From positions 25,235-89,234 of the forward strand of contig WYBR01000098.1 in NCBI GenBank assembly GCA_011525805.1: 64,000 nt of DNA. Reading direction: 5' to 3'. Below are positions 16,385-25,607 of this stretch, one piece after another (position 1 is the stretch's first letter; each line of letters starts with the position of its first letter). The position numbers were made by a program, and so were the translations under genes. The stretch comes from Vicinamibacteraceae bacterium. GTDB taxonomy: Bacteria > Planctomycetota > Phycisphaerae > Phycisphaerales > UBA5793. The notes below the pieces were generated by a model. That model worked only from the letters and a program-made list of their open reading frames with translations, ran no database searches and had not been told where the DNA came from.

Positions 16385-17194
16385 TCAGCGCGGATCGTTC
16401 ACCCAGCCGAAGCGGGTCGTCCAGGAGCCCATGGTGTACTTGCGGCCCTTGACGGCGAAGAAGAAGTCCCACGCATCGAGGTCGCCGGATTCGATCCGAT
16501 CGGGCTGGCCGCCTTCCGCGGGTCGGATGGGATTGACGGATCCATCGAGGAATCCGATGTTGCCGGTACCCTTGTGACGGTCGGTGATCTGGTCCTGGTT
16601 CGCCCAGGCGCCGTCGTCGATCTGCTGGTTGTACCAGCGCTCATCCTCCTCCATGAGCGTCGGCGGGGGAATCTGGCTCAGCGGCGAGTTGGCGCCGAGT
16701 GCGGGTTGCTCGCGGTAGAAGAAGGGCCACTGGAGATCGATCTTGGCGCCTCCCATGTTGTGGGGCATGGTGTAACTGAATCGCTGGTTGGCCAGTCGTT
16801 TCTCCGTGGGGCACTCGAAGATCAGGACGACGCCGGACACGAACGGCCAGAGCAATCCGTTGTAGGGAGGGCCGTTGAAGGGCGGCTGATATCCCTGCCG
16901 CGGATTGTTGTTGTCGCCGCACCAGTCCAGACCGCGCGGATGCGTCGACGTTCCCGGGAGGATGCCCTTGGCGTCCTCGGCGGCGTAGAAGCCCTGGGCG
17001 AGGACGAGTTGCCGCATGTTGCTGCGGCAGACCACGGCGCGGGAACTGTCGCGCGCCGCCGAGAGGGAGGGCAGCAGCAGCGCGATGAGCAGCGAGATGA
17101 TCGAGATCACCACGAGCAGTTCGATCAGGGTGAAGCCGCGACGGGCGCCGAAGATCCGGGCCGCACGGGACGGCGGCTCATTTCGCTGCAGCAT
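16385..17194 (-). CDS. Pseudopilin-like protein (DUF1559-type, prepilin N-terminus)
   Basis: A 269-residue protein with a class III prepilin signal: [19 protein letters not shown], with cleavage expected after Gly20 of GFTLIE. The hydrophobic helix at residues 21-42 is followed by [17 protein letters not shown] and a globular domain that ends with [13 protein letters not shown] and a D/G-rich region. The sequence resembles the planctomycete DUF1559 group, in which such H-x-G..FxDGS tails are common. It is processed by a prepilin peptidase and assembled by a type II/IV-like machine; no other pilus gene is in the window. GAGG precedes the start. It lies 30 bases from the next upstream gene and is probably in one operon with it. 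Confidence 0.9.
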   Translation of the reverse strand: MLQRNEPPSRAARIFGARRGFTLIELLVVISIISLLIALLLPSLSAARDSSRAVVCRSNMRQLVLAQGFYAAEDAKGILPGTSTHPRGLDWCGDNNNPRQGYQPPFNGPPYNGLLWPFVSGVVLIFECPTEKRLANQRFSYTMPHNMGGAKIDLQWPFFYREQPALGANSPLSQIPPPTLMEEDERWYNQQIDDGAWANQDQITDRHKGTGNIGFLDGSVNPIRPAEGGQPDRIESGDLDAWDFFFAVKGRKYTMGSWTTRFGWVNDPR

Positions 17195-17224
17195 CAGGTT
17201 GTCCTCGCCACGTGAAGGTCGGAA

Positions 17225-17803
17225 TCAGAATCGCACGCGCAGCGACAGGCCGCACGATGAGGAGTACCGCAGGAACGACCCGCCGTGCCAACTCGACGAG
17301 CCGCAGTATCGATAGGTCGGCCGGCAGTAGGAGAAGCGGTAGAGCGACGGCCGGAAGGACCAGCCGTAGTACCCGTACCAGTACGGCGCATACCAGTAGC
17401 GCCCGCCGAGTTGGTAGGAGGAGCGCGGATAGTACATGTTGCGATAGCGCCGCTGCGACCAGGGATCGACGCGGAAGTCTTCGACGGTGATCGTCGGCGG
17501 CGGGCTGGTGTACGAACCCGGCGGGGGCGTCAGGGGCTGCTGCTCGTACTGCACAAAGCGCGCATACTCGACCGGCGGAATGGTCCCGCCGGCGGCGAGG
17601 ACGGACTGCTTCGTGATCAGCCGCGCGCGATTCTGCGGCGGATAGACCTGCGCGTAGGTGCGCTGAACGGGCCGGCCCTGAATGACGGTCACGGTCTCCC
17701 GCCCATCCACGATGATCTGCGCCGGCGCGGCTGGCGCGAGGGTCAGGAGAGCGAGCGCGGCGCCGGCGGCCGCAAGGCTATTTCGAATGGTCCGGGTGTT
17801 CAT
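17225..17803 (-). CDS. Secreted Tyr/Arg/Ser-rich protein
   Basis: A 192-residue exported protein. AAGGAG stands seven bases before the ATG at 17803, and the signal peptide ends at APAQ near residue 29. The mature part has a short beta-rich region (IIVDGRETVTVIQGRPVQR) and a C-terminal half extremely rich in Tyr, Arg, Ser, Gly and Trp (WYAPYWYGYYGWS). Such aromatic low-complexity tails are seen in surface-associated proteins. It is upstream of the pseudopilin gene on the same strand. I do not recognise a family. Confidence 0.75.
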   Translation of the reverse strand: MNTRTIRNSLAAAGAALALLTLAPAAPAQIIVDGRETVTVIQGRPVQRTYAQVYPPQNRARLITKQSVLAAGGTIPPVEYARFVQYEQQPLTPPPGSYTSPPPTITVEDFRVDPWSQRRYRNMYYPRSSYQLGGRYWYAPYWYGYYGWSFRPSLYRFSYCRPTYRYCGSSSWHGGSFLRYSSSCGLSLRVRF

Positions 17804-17939
17804 GGCTGAACTCCTTGTCTCGCGTCCGGATGGCCGGAATCGGACGGCGCGGCCTGCGGGCCGCACCTCCATACCATACCCGATTCTGGCGCGAAATGCC
17901 GGAGATGTTGGCGGTTTTCCCTTGAAAAGGTCGTTGCCG

Positions 17940-18950
17940 ATGCATTTTTACCCCCTCAGGTTCGTGCCGCACCTCGTCCCGAAACCGTGGGGAGGGCGGA
18001 AGATCGCCCGGCTGGGCCGCGATCTGCCCGGCTCCGCGAGCACGCCGATCGGCGAGTCGTGGGAACTCGTCGACCTGCCCGGCCGTTCGAGCGTGGTCGC
18101 CAACGGTCCGCTGGCGGGCCGCACGCTTCACGACCTGATCGAGGCGGACGGGGCGTCGCTGCTGGGCGACCTGCGGCCGACGGCGGAAGGCGGCTTTCCG
18201 CTGCTCGTCAAGTATCTGGATGCGCGCGAGAACCTCTCCATTCAGGTTCATCCCGACGCGGCGTACGCGGCCGCGAACCCGGGCGTTCGCAGCAAGACCG
18301 AGGCGCTCTTCGTGCTTGATGCCGAGCCGGGCGCCGTGGTCTACCGAGGCGTGAAGCCCGGCGTGACGCCGCGGCAATTGCGACACGACGCCGAGACGGG
18401 GCGCATCGTTGATGACCTCATCGCCACGCCGGTGAAAGCGGGCCAGTGCCTGTACCTGCCGGGGGGAACGTGTCACGCGTATGGAGCGGGCATCTTCGGG
18501 GTGGAGGTTCAGACGCCCGGGGATACGACCTTCCGCCTCTACGACTGGGGCCGCACGGACCGCGACCTGCACCTCGATGAAGCGATGGCGTGCGTGAACT
18601 TCGAGATCGGCGCAGCGCACTTTGCGAAGGCGGAAAGGCGCACCCACGTTGCCGGCGTCTTCACGACGCTGAGCAAGGTGTGCTCGTGCGACCAGTTCAC
18701 CATCGAGAGAGTGCGGATGGTCGAGCAGTACGGCCAGGAGATTCCCTACGACCGACCGGCGGTATGGGTGGTGCTGGAAGGGTCGGGGATCGTTTCGGGC
18801 AGTCCGGCGGGAGTCGATGTGGAGTTCAATCGCGGAGATGTGCTGCTCATGCCGGCGGGCCAGCACGAGGCGAAGGTGCTCATCCGGGAGGACGCGGTCT
18901 GGCTGGACGTGCAGTTTCCGAGGGTTGGGACCGATATCCTGCTGGCGTGA
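17940..18950 (+). CDS. manA: Class I mannose-6-phosphate isomerase
   Basis: A 336-residue cupin-fold zinc enzyme that interconverts mannose 6-phosphate and fructose 6-phosphate, supplying GDP-mannose for glycans. Zinc ligands are visible as Gln102 and His104 in IQVHPD, Glu121 in KTEALFV and His179 in GTCHAYG. VPKPWGGRKIARLG at residues 13-26 is typical of the short bacterial class I form. The ATG at 17940 begins directly at the conserved region. AAAAGG lies about nine bases upstream. Confidence 0.95.
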   Translation: MHFYPLRFVPHLVPKPWGGRKIARLGRDLPGSASTPIGESWELVDLPGRSSVVANGPLAGRTLHDLIEADGASLLGDLRPTAEGGFPLLVKYLDARENLSIQVHPDAAYAAANPGVRSKTEALFVLDAEPGAVVYRGVKPGVTPRQLRHDAETGRIVDDLIATPVKAGQCLYLPGGTCHAYGAGIFGVEVQTPGDTTFRLYDWGRTDRDLHLDEAMACVNFEIGAAHFAKAERRTHVAGVFTTLSKVCSCDQFTIERVRMVEQYGQEIPYDRPAVWVVLEGSGIVSGSPAGVDVEFNRGDVLLMPAGQHEAKVLIREDAVWLDVQFPRVGTDILLA

Positions 18951-19114
18951 GACTCTCAACGCGAGCTGCGGCGTCGTCGAGGGGCGGGGGCGCTGGAACG
19001 TCGGACGCGATCCGCCACGAGGACGTGGCGGCTCGCGGCGAGCCGCGGCGTCCCCGCCGCGTGGGGGTACGAATCGTGGAATACCGAACGCTCTCAAGCG
19101 TCTGATTGGGTGAT

Positions 19115-19675
19115 ATGCCGCTTTCCCTGACCGAGCACGACCTGGGACGGCTGATGAAGGCGATGGGGCCCCGGCTTCTTGCCTTGGCGCGCGGCATCTG
19201 CCGCGATACCGCCGTCGCGGAGGACGTGGTCCAGGAGGCGTTCGTCAAACTCTGGAACACGCCGCCCGATGGGCCGGAGCAGGTCGTGCCCAGTTGGCTC
19301 AAGCGGGTGGTCGTCAACCTCTCGATCAACCACCTGCGGCGGCGAAAGAACACGGAGTCGCTGCCCGAGTTCAGCGAAGATCGCGCCCTGAGGCACGATG
19401 AGCCGCCCGAGCGGCAGATCGACCTGACGGACAACATGCGGCGCCTCGAGGCGGCCCTGGGCCGCCTGCCCGACGACAAGCGCGCCATCCTGGTGATGAA
19501 GGTGTACGACGAAATGAGTTACGAGGAGATCGCCAAGGCGATGGACATTCCGATCGGGACGGTGATGAGTCGATTGAACCGGGCGCGGGCCGCGCTCAAG
19601 GACCTGATGGAGGCGGACCTGAAACACGCCGATGCCGACCCGCTCATCTTTCCGCTGAGGCGGGCGCAGGGGTAA
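19115..19675 (+). CDS. ECF-family RNA polymerase sigma factor
   Basis: A 186-residue sigma-70-family factor. Region 2 (RLLALARGICRDTAVAEDVVQEAFVKLW) lies at about residues 18-50 and region 4 (LGRLPDDKRAILVMKV, then YEEIAKAMDIPIGTVMSRLNRAR) at about 115-165. There is no other domain. The next gene, 13 bases downstream, encodes an anti-sigma factor with a zinc motif, so this is a sigma/anti-sigma pair that controls an unknown envelope or stress regulon. The ATG at 19115 with GGGTG upstream is preferred to a TTG three codons earlier. Confidence 0.95.
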   Translation: MPLSLTEHDLGRLMKAMGPRLLALARGICRDTAVAEDVVQEAFVKLWNTPPDGPEQVVPSWLKRVVVNLSINHLRRRKNTESLPEFSEDRALRHDEPPERQIDLTDNMRRLEAALGRLPDDKRAILVMKVYDEMSYEEIAKAMDIPIGTVMSRLNRARAALKDLMEADLKHADADPLIFPLRRAQG

Positions 19676-19688
19676 GGACGACGAGGTG

Positions 19689-20822
19689 ATGACCATGGAG
19701 CGATACGAGTGTCAGGATGTGCAGGCGGTCCTTTCGGGGCTGCTCGACGGCGAACTGGACGCGGCCGCGTCGCATCTCGCCGAGGCGCACCTCGCGCAGT
19801 GCGCCCCGTGCCGCACGCTGCTCCAGCAAGCCGAAGAGACCGACGACGTGCTCCGCGCGACAATGGCGCGCCATGAAACGTGGCCGACGGCACTGGAGCG
19901 TCGCATCAGGGCCGAGATCTTCGGCGTGGTTGATGGAGCGGAGGTCAGTCACCGGCGTCGGCGGCTGTTGTTCGCCGCGTGGAGCGGGTGGTCCATCGCC
20001 GCAATCGTGATGGTGGGCTTCGGAGTTTCGCTCTCGACCGGCCGGTTGGGGCCGCGGCCTGCCGCGCCCGCCGACAGCGCTCCGCTGGCGGGTGGGGTCA
20101 GCGACGCCGCGCCCGTCGAGCCGCCCGTCTGGGCGCCGCCCGTAGGCAGCGAAGAACTCGCCCGCGGGCTCTTCGATGACGCTTCGGCGCTTCTCGCGTC
20201 GGCTCCGGCCGAGCAGCCCGTCGATTCCGCGGCGCCGGTCGAACCGGAGGCGCCGGCAGTGAATGCGACTGAGATGCTCGCGTCGGTCGAGCCCACCCCC
20301 TCTCTTCCCGCGGGCCTGAGCGAGCGAGTGCTGGCGGGCGTTGAGTCGGAGATGGCGCTCGCGGAGTCCCTGGGCGACCTGGCGCTGGCGTCGGCGGCGA
20401 CGCCCGACGCCCCGGCCATCGCGGTTGAGTCGCCGCCGGCGTTCGAAGCCCCCGCTGAAACGCTGGCGATGAGTGAACCGGCCCCGGCCGGCTCCCCCAC
20501 CACCGATCCCGCCACGGCCGAAGTGCTTCACCAGGCTTCGGTCCTGCTGACGTTCCTGGAGCAGGCCGGCGACAGTTCCTTCGGCGACGTGCGTAAGGTT
20601 CAGCAGGCCCTCACGAGCGACGACGTACTCGAACGGCTCGCGCTGGCCCGCCATGATCTTGACTCGCCCGACTCCGTCGATCTGGTCAACCGGGCCTGGA
20701 CGGTTCTCGAGTGGACGACGGGCAGCGTCGATCAGGAGGAACTGGAGCGCGTCCGGGAGTCGATCGCGATTCAGGATCTGCCGGGCCGTCTGGAGCGTCT
20801 GAGTGATCGCTACTGGAACTGA
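19689..20822 (+). CDS. Transmembrane anti-sigma factor with zinc motif
   Basis: A 377-residue protein. Residues 5-45 are a ZAS anti-sigma domain with H-x3-C-x2-C (HLAQCAPC) that should bind the sigma factor upstream. One transmembrane helix lies at about residues 97-118 (GWSIAAIVMVGFGVSL). The long exterior part, about residues 120-275, is Ala/Pro/Glu-rich and low in complexity; the last 110 residues are helical. The start could be GTG 19686, ATG 19689 or ATG 19695; GAGGTG fits 19695 best and AAGGA fits 19689. The gene overlaps the following lipoprotein gene by 20 bases. Confidence 0.88.
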   Translation: MTMERYECQDVQAVLSGLLDGELDAAASHLAEAHLAQCAPCRTLLQQAEETDDVLRATMARHETWPTALERRIRAEIFGVVDGAEVSHRRRRLLFAAWSGWSIAAIVMVGFGVSLSTGRLGPRPAAPADSAPLAGGVSDAAPVEPPVWAPPVGSEELARGLFDDASALLASAPAEQPVDSAAPVEPEAPAVNATEMLASVEPTPSLPAGLSERVLAGVESEMALAESLGDLALASAATPDAPAIAVESPPAFEAPAETLAMSEPAPAGSPTTDPATAEVLHQASVLLTFLEQAGDSSFGDVRKVQQALTSDDVLERLALARHDLDSPDSVDLVNRAWTVLEWTTGSVDQEELERVRESIAIQDLPGRLERLSDRYWN

Positions 20823-21354
20823 CAGGTTGAGGCGCCCCCGGGGCGTCGGGTGGATTCTGGCGGCCGCGGGCTTGGCGGCGGTCGTCGGCTGCTCCTCCTC
20901 GGCGCGGCACCCGACAGCGCCCGGCGGCCTGCTCGACACCAGCCTGCGAAGCAGCGACGCGCTGCGGACGCCCGCGCTCAGCGGCGAAGCGCCAAGCCCG
21001 GAAGCACGGATCATCCGAATCGAACCCGATCCGGAGCGCGATGCACAGGTGCATGCGCTGCTGCGCGAGGCGCTCGACCACCTGCGAAGCGGGGAGATTC
21101 AGCCGGCGCTCGACCTGCTGCTGGCGGCGCAGAGCATCGAAGGGTGGATGCGCAGCGAGCACGCCCCGGCCCTCCTCTTCTGGACGGGGCACTCCTACGA
21201 CCAGTTGGGGGAGCGCTACGCCGCGATGGGCGCGTTTCGGCGCATCACCGCCCACTATCCGAACTCCGCGTTCGCGGAGCGCGCCACGCGCCGCCTGCGG
21301 GAACTCCGCAACCGGCCCCAGCGGGCGGAAGATCAGCCGCGCGGCGGGATTTAG
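20803..21354 (+). CDS. Lipoprotein with TPR-like helices
   Basis: A 183-residue lipoprotein. The GTG start at 20803 lies within the anti-sigma gene and has GGAG upstream, which implies coupled translation. The signal ends with AAVVGC (cysteine near residue 30). Residues 80-175 form helical hairpins reminiscent of tetratricopeptide repeats (LLREALDHLRSGEIQPALDLL, given here as residues 86-106 in part; YAAMGAFRRITAHYPNSAFAE). Its position suggests it acts in the same envelope-sensing pathway as the sigma/anti-sigma pair. Confidence 0.82.
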   Translation: MIATGTDRLRRPRGVGWILAAAGLAAVVGCSSSARHPTAPGGLLDTSLRSSDALRTPALSGEAPSPEARIIRIEPDPERDAQVHALLREALDHLRSGEIQPALDLLLAAQSIEGWMRSEHAPALLFWTGHSYDQLGERYAAMGAFRRITAHYPNSAFAERATRRLRELRNRPQRAEDQPRGGI

Positions 21355-21408
21355 CCCGGTTCCGCGGCATTCAAACGGCGCGAGAGGGTCGGCGCCGTTC
21401 CGGGCGAC

Positions 21409-21414
21409 TATATT
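21409..21414 (+). promoter_or_regulatory. -10-like TATATT box, probable leaderless start
   Basis: TATATT ends seven bases before the ferredoxin ATG at 21422. No Shine-Dalgarno sequence or -35 hexamer is evident. Confidence 0.5.
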
Positions 21415-21421
21415 TGTGGGC

Positions 21422-21688
21422 ATGGCGAAGAAACTGCCCAAGACCCTGGCGATCCTCGACGAGGACCTCTGCACCGGCTGCGAAGCGTGCGTTTCCGTCT
21501 GCCCGGTGGATTGCATCGACACCCTCCCCGGCCCGCAGTTCCAGTCCGTCATGCAGATCTGCCACATCGATCTGCCTCGGTGCATCGGCTGCACGCTCTG
21601 CGCACAGGTGTGCCCGTGGGATGTGATCTCGATGGTGCCGACGGACCAGGTCGTGCAGGTGGGCAAGTACGCCGAGCAACTGTCGTAA
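21422..21688 (+). CDS. 2[4Fe-4S] ferredoxin
   Basis: An 88-residue electron carrier. Two cluster motifs are present: CTGCEACVSVCP at residues 17-28 and CIGCTLCAQVCP at about 58-69, separated by a 30-residue segment. This matches dicluster bacterial ferredoxins with a longer central loop. The gene is alone, so the partner enzyme cannot be read from context. The start is set by the methionine immediately before a basic N-terminus and by the -10-like box. Confidence 0.93.
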   Translation: MAKKLPKTLAILDEDLCTGCEACVSVCPVDCIDTLPGPQFQSVMQICHIDLPRCIGCTLCAQVCPWDVISMVPTDQVVQVGKYAEQLS

Positions 21689-21834
21689 CGACCGCCGGAA
21701 CGGAAGAAACGAGCGGTCTGGGGAGTTGGTTGAGGTCCGAATAGCGCCGGGTCAAATGAGGGCTGTGCGAGTTGGTTCGTTTCGCGCGAATCGTCTGCAT
21801 GAAACGGAAATGGCGTGCCGATAGGTAATCCATC

Positions 21835-22542
21835 GTGAACCCGCGAACCACACGTCGGATGTTTCTGCTCGGGGGGCTGGGCTTGCTCGCCGGGTGCGCT
21901 TCCACGTCGAGCCGGACATCGCTTCCCGGCGTTCCATGGAGCGCCGGCCGCCCGGCCGGAAGCGGCGCGCCGCGGCCGATTGAGTTGCCGCCGGTCGAGT
22001 CGCCGGTTCGGCCCGCCGTCGGCGGCAGCCAGACCTTCGCCGGCGCGATCCCGCGCAGCGCGTGGGCGAACGGCGCCCCGATCCCCGCCCGCATGGACCC
22101 GCTGACGGGCATCAGCCGCATCACGCTGCACCACGACGGCATGACGCCCTTCTTCTCGACGAGCCAGGGCGACGCGGCCGCGCGCATCGACGCCATCCGC
22201 CGCGCCCACCAGACACAGGGCTGGGGGGACGTGGGGTATCACTTCATCATCGATCCCGCCGGGCGGATCTGGGAGGGTCGGCTGCTCCAGTTCCAGGGCG
22301 CGCACGTGAAGGACAAGAACCCCGGCAACATCGGCATCGTCTGCCTGGGAAACTTCGAGCGGCAGAGTCCCGCGCCCGCCCAGGTCGAGGCGCTGCGCGA
22401 CTTTGTCCGCCGCGTCCAGTCAACGTACCGAATCCCGGCGGCGCGCATCCACACGCACCGTGAACTCGGCTCAACCCTCTGCCCCGGCGGCGCGCTTCAG
22501 GGGCGCATCAACATGCTCCGCCAGGGCGGCGCCTTCGCCTGA
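21835..22542 (+). CDS. N-acetylmuramoyl-L-alanine amidase (amidase_2/PGRP fold), lipoprotein
   Basis: A 235-residue envelope enzyme. The N-terminus RRMFLLGGLGLLAGC is a lipoprotein signal with cysteine at residue 21; the twin Arg could also route it through Tat. The amidase_2 domain spans residues about 68-225. Zinc ligands and catalytic residues appear as His99/His100 in TLHHDG, Tyr135 in GYHFII, His208 in HTHRELG and Cys216 in TLCPGG. The enzyme cleaves the bond between MurNAc and the stem peptide. The start is GTG at 21835. Confidence 0.92.
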   Translation: MNPRTTRRMFLLGGLGLLAGCASTSSRTSLPGVPWSAGRPAGSGAPRPIELPPVESPVRPAVGGSQTFAGAIPRSAWANGAPIPARMDPLTGISRITLHHDGMTPFFSTSQGDAAARIDAIRRAHQTQGWGDVGYHFIIDPAGRIWEGRLLQFQGAHVKDKNPGNIGIVCLGNFERQSPAPAQVEALRDFVRRVQSTYRIPAARIHTHRELGSTLCPGGALQGRINMLRQGGAFA

Positions 22543-22563
22543 ACCTCGAACGCCGCCGGCCGG

Positions 22564-23274
22564 TCAGTTCCAACTGCACCCCTTGGGCCAGTCGGAGGTT
22601 TGCGTGCGCGCCCGCGAGACGAGGCGCTCCAGTTCGCGCAGTTGCGCCTCGGTGTATTCCGCGCGTTCAAGGGTGTTCGACTCGGCGAGGAGGCGGTAGC
22701 GGCGCTCGGCGTCTTCCGCGGTCGTCATGAGCAGGTGCCCGATGATCTCGATGAGCACGTGCGAGGGAATGTCCTCGCGCTCGAACCATTTGAGCACGTC
22801 CGGGCCGAGGCGCATTCCGGAAAGCGGATCGTTCTCGAGCAGTTCCTGCACGCGGCGGCGCCATCCGGCGAGTTCACCCTCGTGGGTTTCGGGGCTGGCG
22901 TCGAGCGCGGCGAGGCGGGCGAGGCGATAGGGCCGGCCTTCGTCGGGCATGAACTCCTCGACGATTCGCGCCCGGCAGATGCCCTGGAGCATGATGTTGT
23001 AGCGCTCCATCGGCAGGCGCTCGTAACGCTCGATCTGGCCGATGCAGACGACCGGCCGGATCGGCGGGTTGCCGTGGTACTCCTGCTTCCAGCGATCGCC
23101 GGCGAACGTCGCCATCGCGATCTGGCTCGAACCGTCGAGCGCTTCGCCCACCATCTGAACGTAGCGCGGCTCGAAGATGTGCAGCGGAATCGTCGCGTGC
23201 GGAAGGAGGCACATCCCCGCGAGCGGAAAGACGGGGAATCGTCGGCTGAAGTTGATCTGGATCATCTCCGGCAT
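22564..23274 (-). CDS. LON-substrate-binding-domain protein
   Basis: A 236-residue protein with the N-terminal domain of Lon protease and no ATPase or protease part. The signature FPVFPLAGMCLLPHATIPLHIFEPRY covers about residues 12-37 (motif shown in part), then GVGRIxRYE-like ICIGQIERYERLP. The C-terminal 110 residues are helical. Such stand-alone LON domains are common in bacteria and their function is unsettled. The ATG at 23274 has a TACAAT box six bases upstream and no ribosome-binding site. A clear terminator separates it from the PDZ gene behind it. Confidence 0.88.
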   Translation of the reverse strand: MPEMIQINFSRRFPVFPLAGMCLLPHATIPLHIFEPRYVQMVGEALDGSSQIAMATFAGDRWKQEYHGNPPIRPVVCIGQIERYERLPMERYNIMLQGICRARIVEEFMPDEGRPYRLARLAALDASPETHEGELAGWRRRVQELLENDPLSGMRLGPDVLKWFEREDIPSHVLIEIIGHLLMTTAEDAERRYRLLAESNTLERAEYTEAQLRELERLVSRARTQTSDWPKGCSWN

Positions 23275-23280
23275 CGCCGG

Positions 23281-23286
23281 ATTGTA
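23281..23286 (-). promoter_or_regulatory. -10-like TACAAT box, probable leaderless start
   Basis: TACAAT on the minus strand ends six bases before the ATG at 23274 of the LON-domain gene. There is no ribosome-binding site in the spacer. Confidence 0.5.
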
Positions 23287-23323
23287 CACGTCCCCGCCGC
23301 CCGGCCGGGTCGTGGAAGGGTCC

Positions 23324-23364
23324 AAAAAACCGCGACGCCCGCGAGGGGGATCGGCTCGCGGGCG
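23324..23364 (-). terminator. Intrinsic terminator of the sigma/PDZ operon
   Basis: A perfect 10-bp stem (23336-23345 with 23355-23364), a 9-base loop and, on the minus strand, a run of six T (23329-23324) six bases past the stem. It lies just after the last PDZ gene and before the LON-domain gene, so it ends the operon that begins at 26861. Confidence 0.85.
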
Positions 23365-23402
23365 GCGCAGGCGAAGGAAAGAGGTCGATTCGGGCGCGGC
23401 GA

Positions 23403-24563
23403 CTACGCCTCGGAGGCGTTCGCCGGCTTGAGTTCCTGGCGCAGTTCGTCGTGGCGCAGGCGGAGGTCGTCGAGAATCTTCTGCATCTGCTTGAGTTGCT
23501 CTTCCATCATCCGCATCATCTCACCGTGGTCGGGAGCGGCTCGCCGGAGAAGATCCTGCACGTTCTTGTCAACCTCGCGCAGCCGCGGCTGGAGTTCGAT
23601 GATGCGGTTCTCGCCGAGGTTGCGGAAAAGGCGCGGCTGGGCGTCAAGTTGAATCCCCTCTCCCGGGCGCCCGAAGAGCATCGGCGTGTCGGTGAGCGAC
23701 CCGAGCCGCCCGCCGTCCCACTCCGCCAGGGTCGCCGACGCCGTGCGGCGCTCGCCCTTGCGGAGGCAGGTGATCGAGATTTCCGTTCCCGGTTCGCCCT
23801 GGCCGACGATCTCGCGGAACTTGTCGATGGCGATGCCGTCGTGCGTTTCCGAGCCGATCTGGACGGCGACGACGATGTCGCCTTTCTGGAGGCCGGCCTT
23901 GGCGGCGGGTGAGTCTTCGACAACGCCGCCGATGCGCACGCCCGCGCCCTGCGGCAGTTCGAGGTACTCGCGCAGATCGTCGCTGATCGGCTCGAGGTGA
24001 ACGCCGAGCATGGACTTGGGCGGATTGAGCGCCGTCAACCGGGTCACATCGAGATTCGGGACCGCCAGTTCGAAGCCCTTGAAGCCGGGCATCTCCCCGT
24101 GAAGTTCGACCTGGAAGTCCTGCGGGTTCACCTGTAGATGCCGCCAGAGATGCGGCTGCCTCGGGTCGAGGACCTGGACATCGACCTCGACGTGGGCGCC
24201 GGCCTCGCCGATCGCTTTCTGCACGTCCTCCATCGTTTCGACTTCGATCTCCTTGCCGTCGATCCAGAGGCGCACGTCCTCCTTGCCGTCCACCACTTTG
24301 CGCTCGATGCGGATGTCCTGAGACTTGGAGGCGGCGGGATCCTGCCCCGCCTGCCGCGTCACCACGAAGGTCCGGGTCTGCGGCGAAGGCTGCGTGAGCG
24401 TGTAGGTGCGCACCTGCGCCTCGCGCGGCGAGGTGAGGACGATCGCGTCGCTCTCGGCGGAGGGGGCCGGCTGAGTCTGGGAGCAAGCCGTGCTCGCGGC
24501 CAGGGTCATGAGAGAAGCGGCCGCGCCGGCGGTCAGGCCGGTCAGGGCGTGTGCGTGTCGCAT
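23403..24563 (-). CDS. Exported PDZ-domain protein with C-terminal coiled coil
   Basis: A 386-residue exported protein. The N-terminal signal ends near ASTACSQ; the cysteine could make it a lipoprotein. Residues about 40-180 carry beta-rich segments of unknown type, residues about 188-290 form a PDZ domain (LGVHLEPIS, then GVVEDSPAAKAGLQKGDIVV), and the last 60 residues are coiled coil. There is no trypsin-like protease domain. It is the last gene of a sigma factor/membrane protein/PDZ/PDZ operon and resembles the neighbour at 24609-25607 in domain order. Confidence 0.88.
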   Translation of the reverse strand: MRHAHALTGLTAGAAASLMTLAASTACSQTQPAPSAESDAIVLTSPREAQVRTYTLTQPSPQTRTFVVTRQAGQDPAASKSQDIRIERKVVDGKEDVRLWIDGKEIEVETMEDVQKAIGEAGAHVEVDVQVLDPRQPHLWRHLQVNPQDFQVELHGEMPGFKGFELAVPNLDVTRLTALNPPKSMLGVHLEPISDDLREYLELPQGAGVRIGGVVEDSPAAKAGLQKGDIVVAVQIGSETHDGIAIDKFREIVGQGEPGTEISITCLRKGERRTASATLAEWDGGRLGSLTDTPMLFGRPGEGIQLDAQPRLFRNLGENRIIELQPRLREVDKNVQDLLRRAAPDHGEMMRMMEEQLKQMQKILDDLRLRHDELRQELKPANASEA

Positions 24564-24608
24564 GAGTGATCCATCCTTTCGCTCGAAGTCGTTGCTCAGG
24601 GGAGTTGC

Positions 24609-25607
24609 TCAGCCGCCGACGGCCCGAGCCGCCTCGGCCTGGCGCTGCTGCTCGAGGAGCAGAAGGTCCTTCAGCACCTCCTCGATACGACGCAGTTGGC
24701 GGCGGATTCCGTCAAGTTCCGCGCGGAGGGCCTCGGAACTGATCTCGCCGCCGCGGACCCGGGGCTCCACGAGGCTCACGACGGGCTGGCGCTCGCCGTT
24801 GTGGGGAACGGCAATGCCCTCAGGCAGGTCCTCGCCGGTCTCCGCCAGCCACTGCAGCACGTCAGCGGGCGAGAGGCCCGTCCCGAGTGGTTTCCGGACC
24901 GACGCCATCGCCTCCGGGTTGTAACGCTCGACGCGGACTTCGACCTCCGTCTCCCGGCCCTTGCGGAAGAGCACGATGTTGACCGTGTCGCCGGGAACGG
25001 AGGCGGCCATGATGCGGGAGAACTGGACGTTGGTCATCGGCCGCTTGCCGTTGCATTCGATGATGACGTCGTGGACGAGCAGACCCGCTCTTGCCGCGGG
25101 GAGGTTCTCCTGCACTTCCGTCACCACGAGCGCGTCGCCCGGATTGAGGTTGAGTTGCGAAGCGAGCGCGCCGGAGATGGGTTCGAGGAGGATGCCGATC
25201 ATCGCGCGCGGAGAGACGTGCAACGTCTGGCCCTGCGGATCGACGAAGGTGATCGTGCGGCCGGGGAGCATTTCGATCGCCTTCCTTTCGATCTCGACCC
25301 ACCTGGCGTCGCGGAACGAGGCGTCGCCGATCCTGATCTCGTACTGGCCGTCGGCGCCCTGGCGGACGGTGACGGTCGCCTGCGCGTCAAACTGATCGGG
25401 CGCGAGCGCGGCGGGGGGCGAAGCGGATTCGCCGCCGCGCCGCTGCGCCGCCGCGGGAGCAGCGGCGATATGGAGCGCCGCGGCTGTTGCCGCCGCAATC
25501 GCGAGCGCGGACGAGGCCCGCGCTCTGCTTCTCGAGGAAATGTTGGAACGCTGGATTCTGGTTTGCATGTTGACCATCCCACGAATCGGATCGAAAGGGG
25601 CTCGCAT
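24609..25607 (-). CDS. Exported PDZ-domain protein with C-terminal coiled coil
   Basis: A 332-residue exported protein. The signal peptide ends at PAAAQ near residue 55 from the ATG at 25607. That ATG overlaps the stop of the upstream gene (TGATG); internal ATGs at 25577 and 25568 would give a more usual signal length. The PDZ domain is at about residues 140-235 (IGILLEPISGALASQL, then ENLPAARAGLLVHDVII). The final 50 residues are coiled coil. It has no protease domain. Together with the gene after it, it could sense or hold misfolded envelope proteins and report to the membrane protein upstream. Confidence 0.87.
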   Translation of the reverse strand: MRAPFDPIRGMVNMQTRIQRSNISSRSRARASSALAIAAATAAALHIAAAPAAAQRRGGESASPPAALAPDQFDAQATVTVRQGADGQYEIRIGDASFRDARWVEIERKAIEMLPGRTITFVDPQGQTLHVSPRAMIGILLEPISGALASQLNLNPGDALVVTEVQENLPAARAGLLVHDVIIECNGKRPMTNVQFSRIMAASVPGDTVNIVLFRKGRETEVEVRVERYNPEAMASVRKPLGTGLSPADVLQWLAETGEDLPEGIAVPHNGERQPVVSLVEPRVRGGEISSEALRAELDGIRRQLRRIEEVLKDLLLLEQQRQAEAARAVGG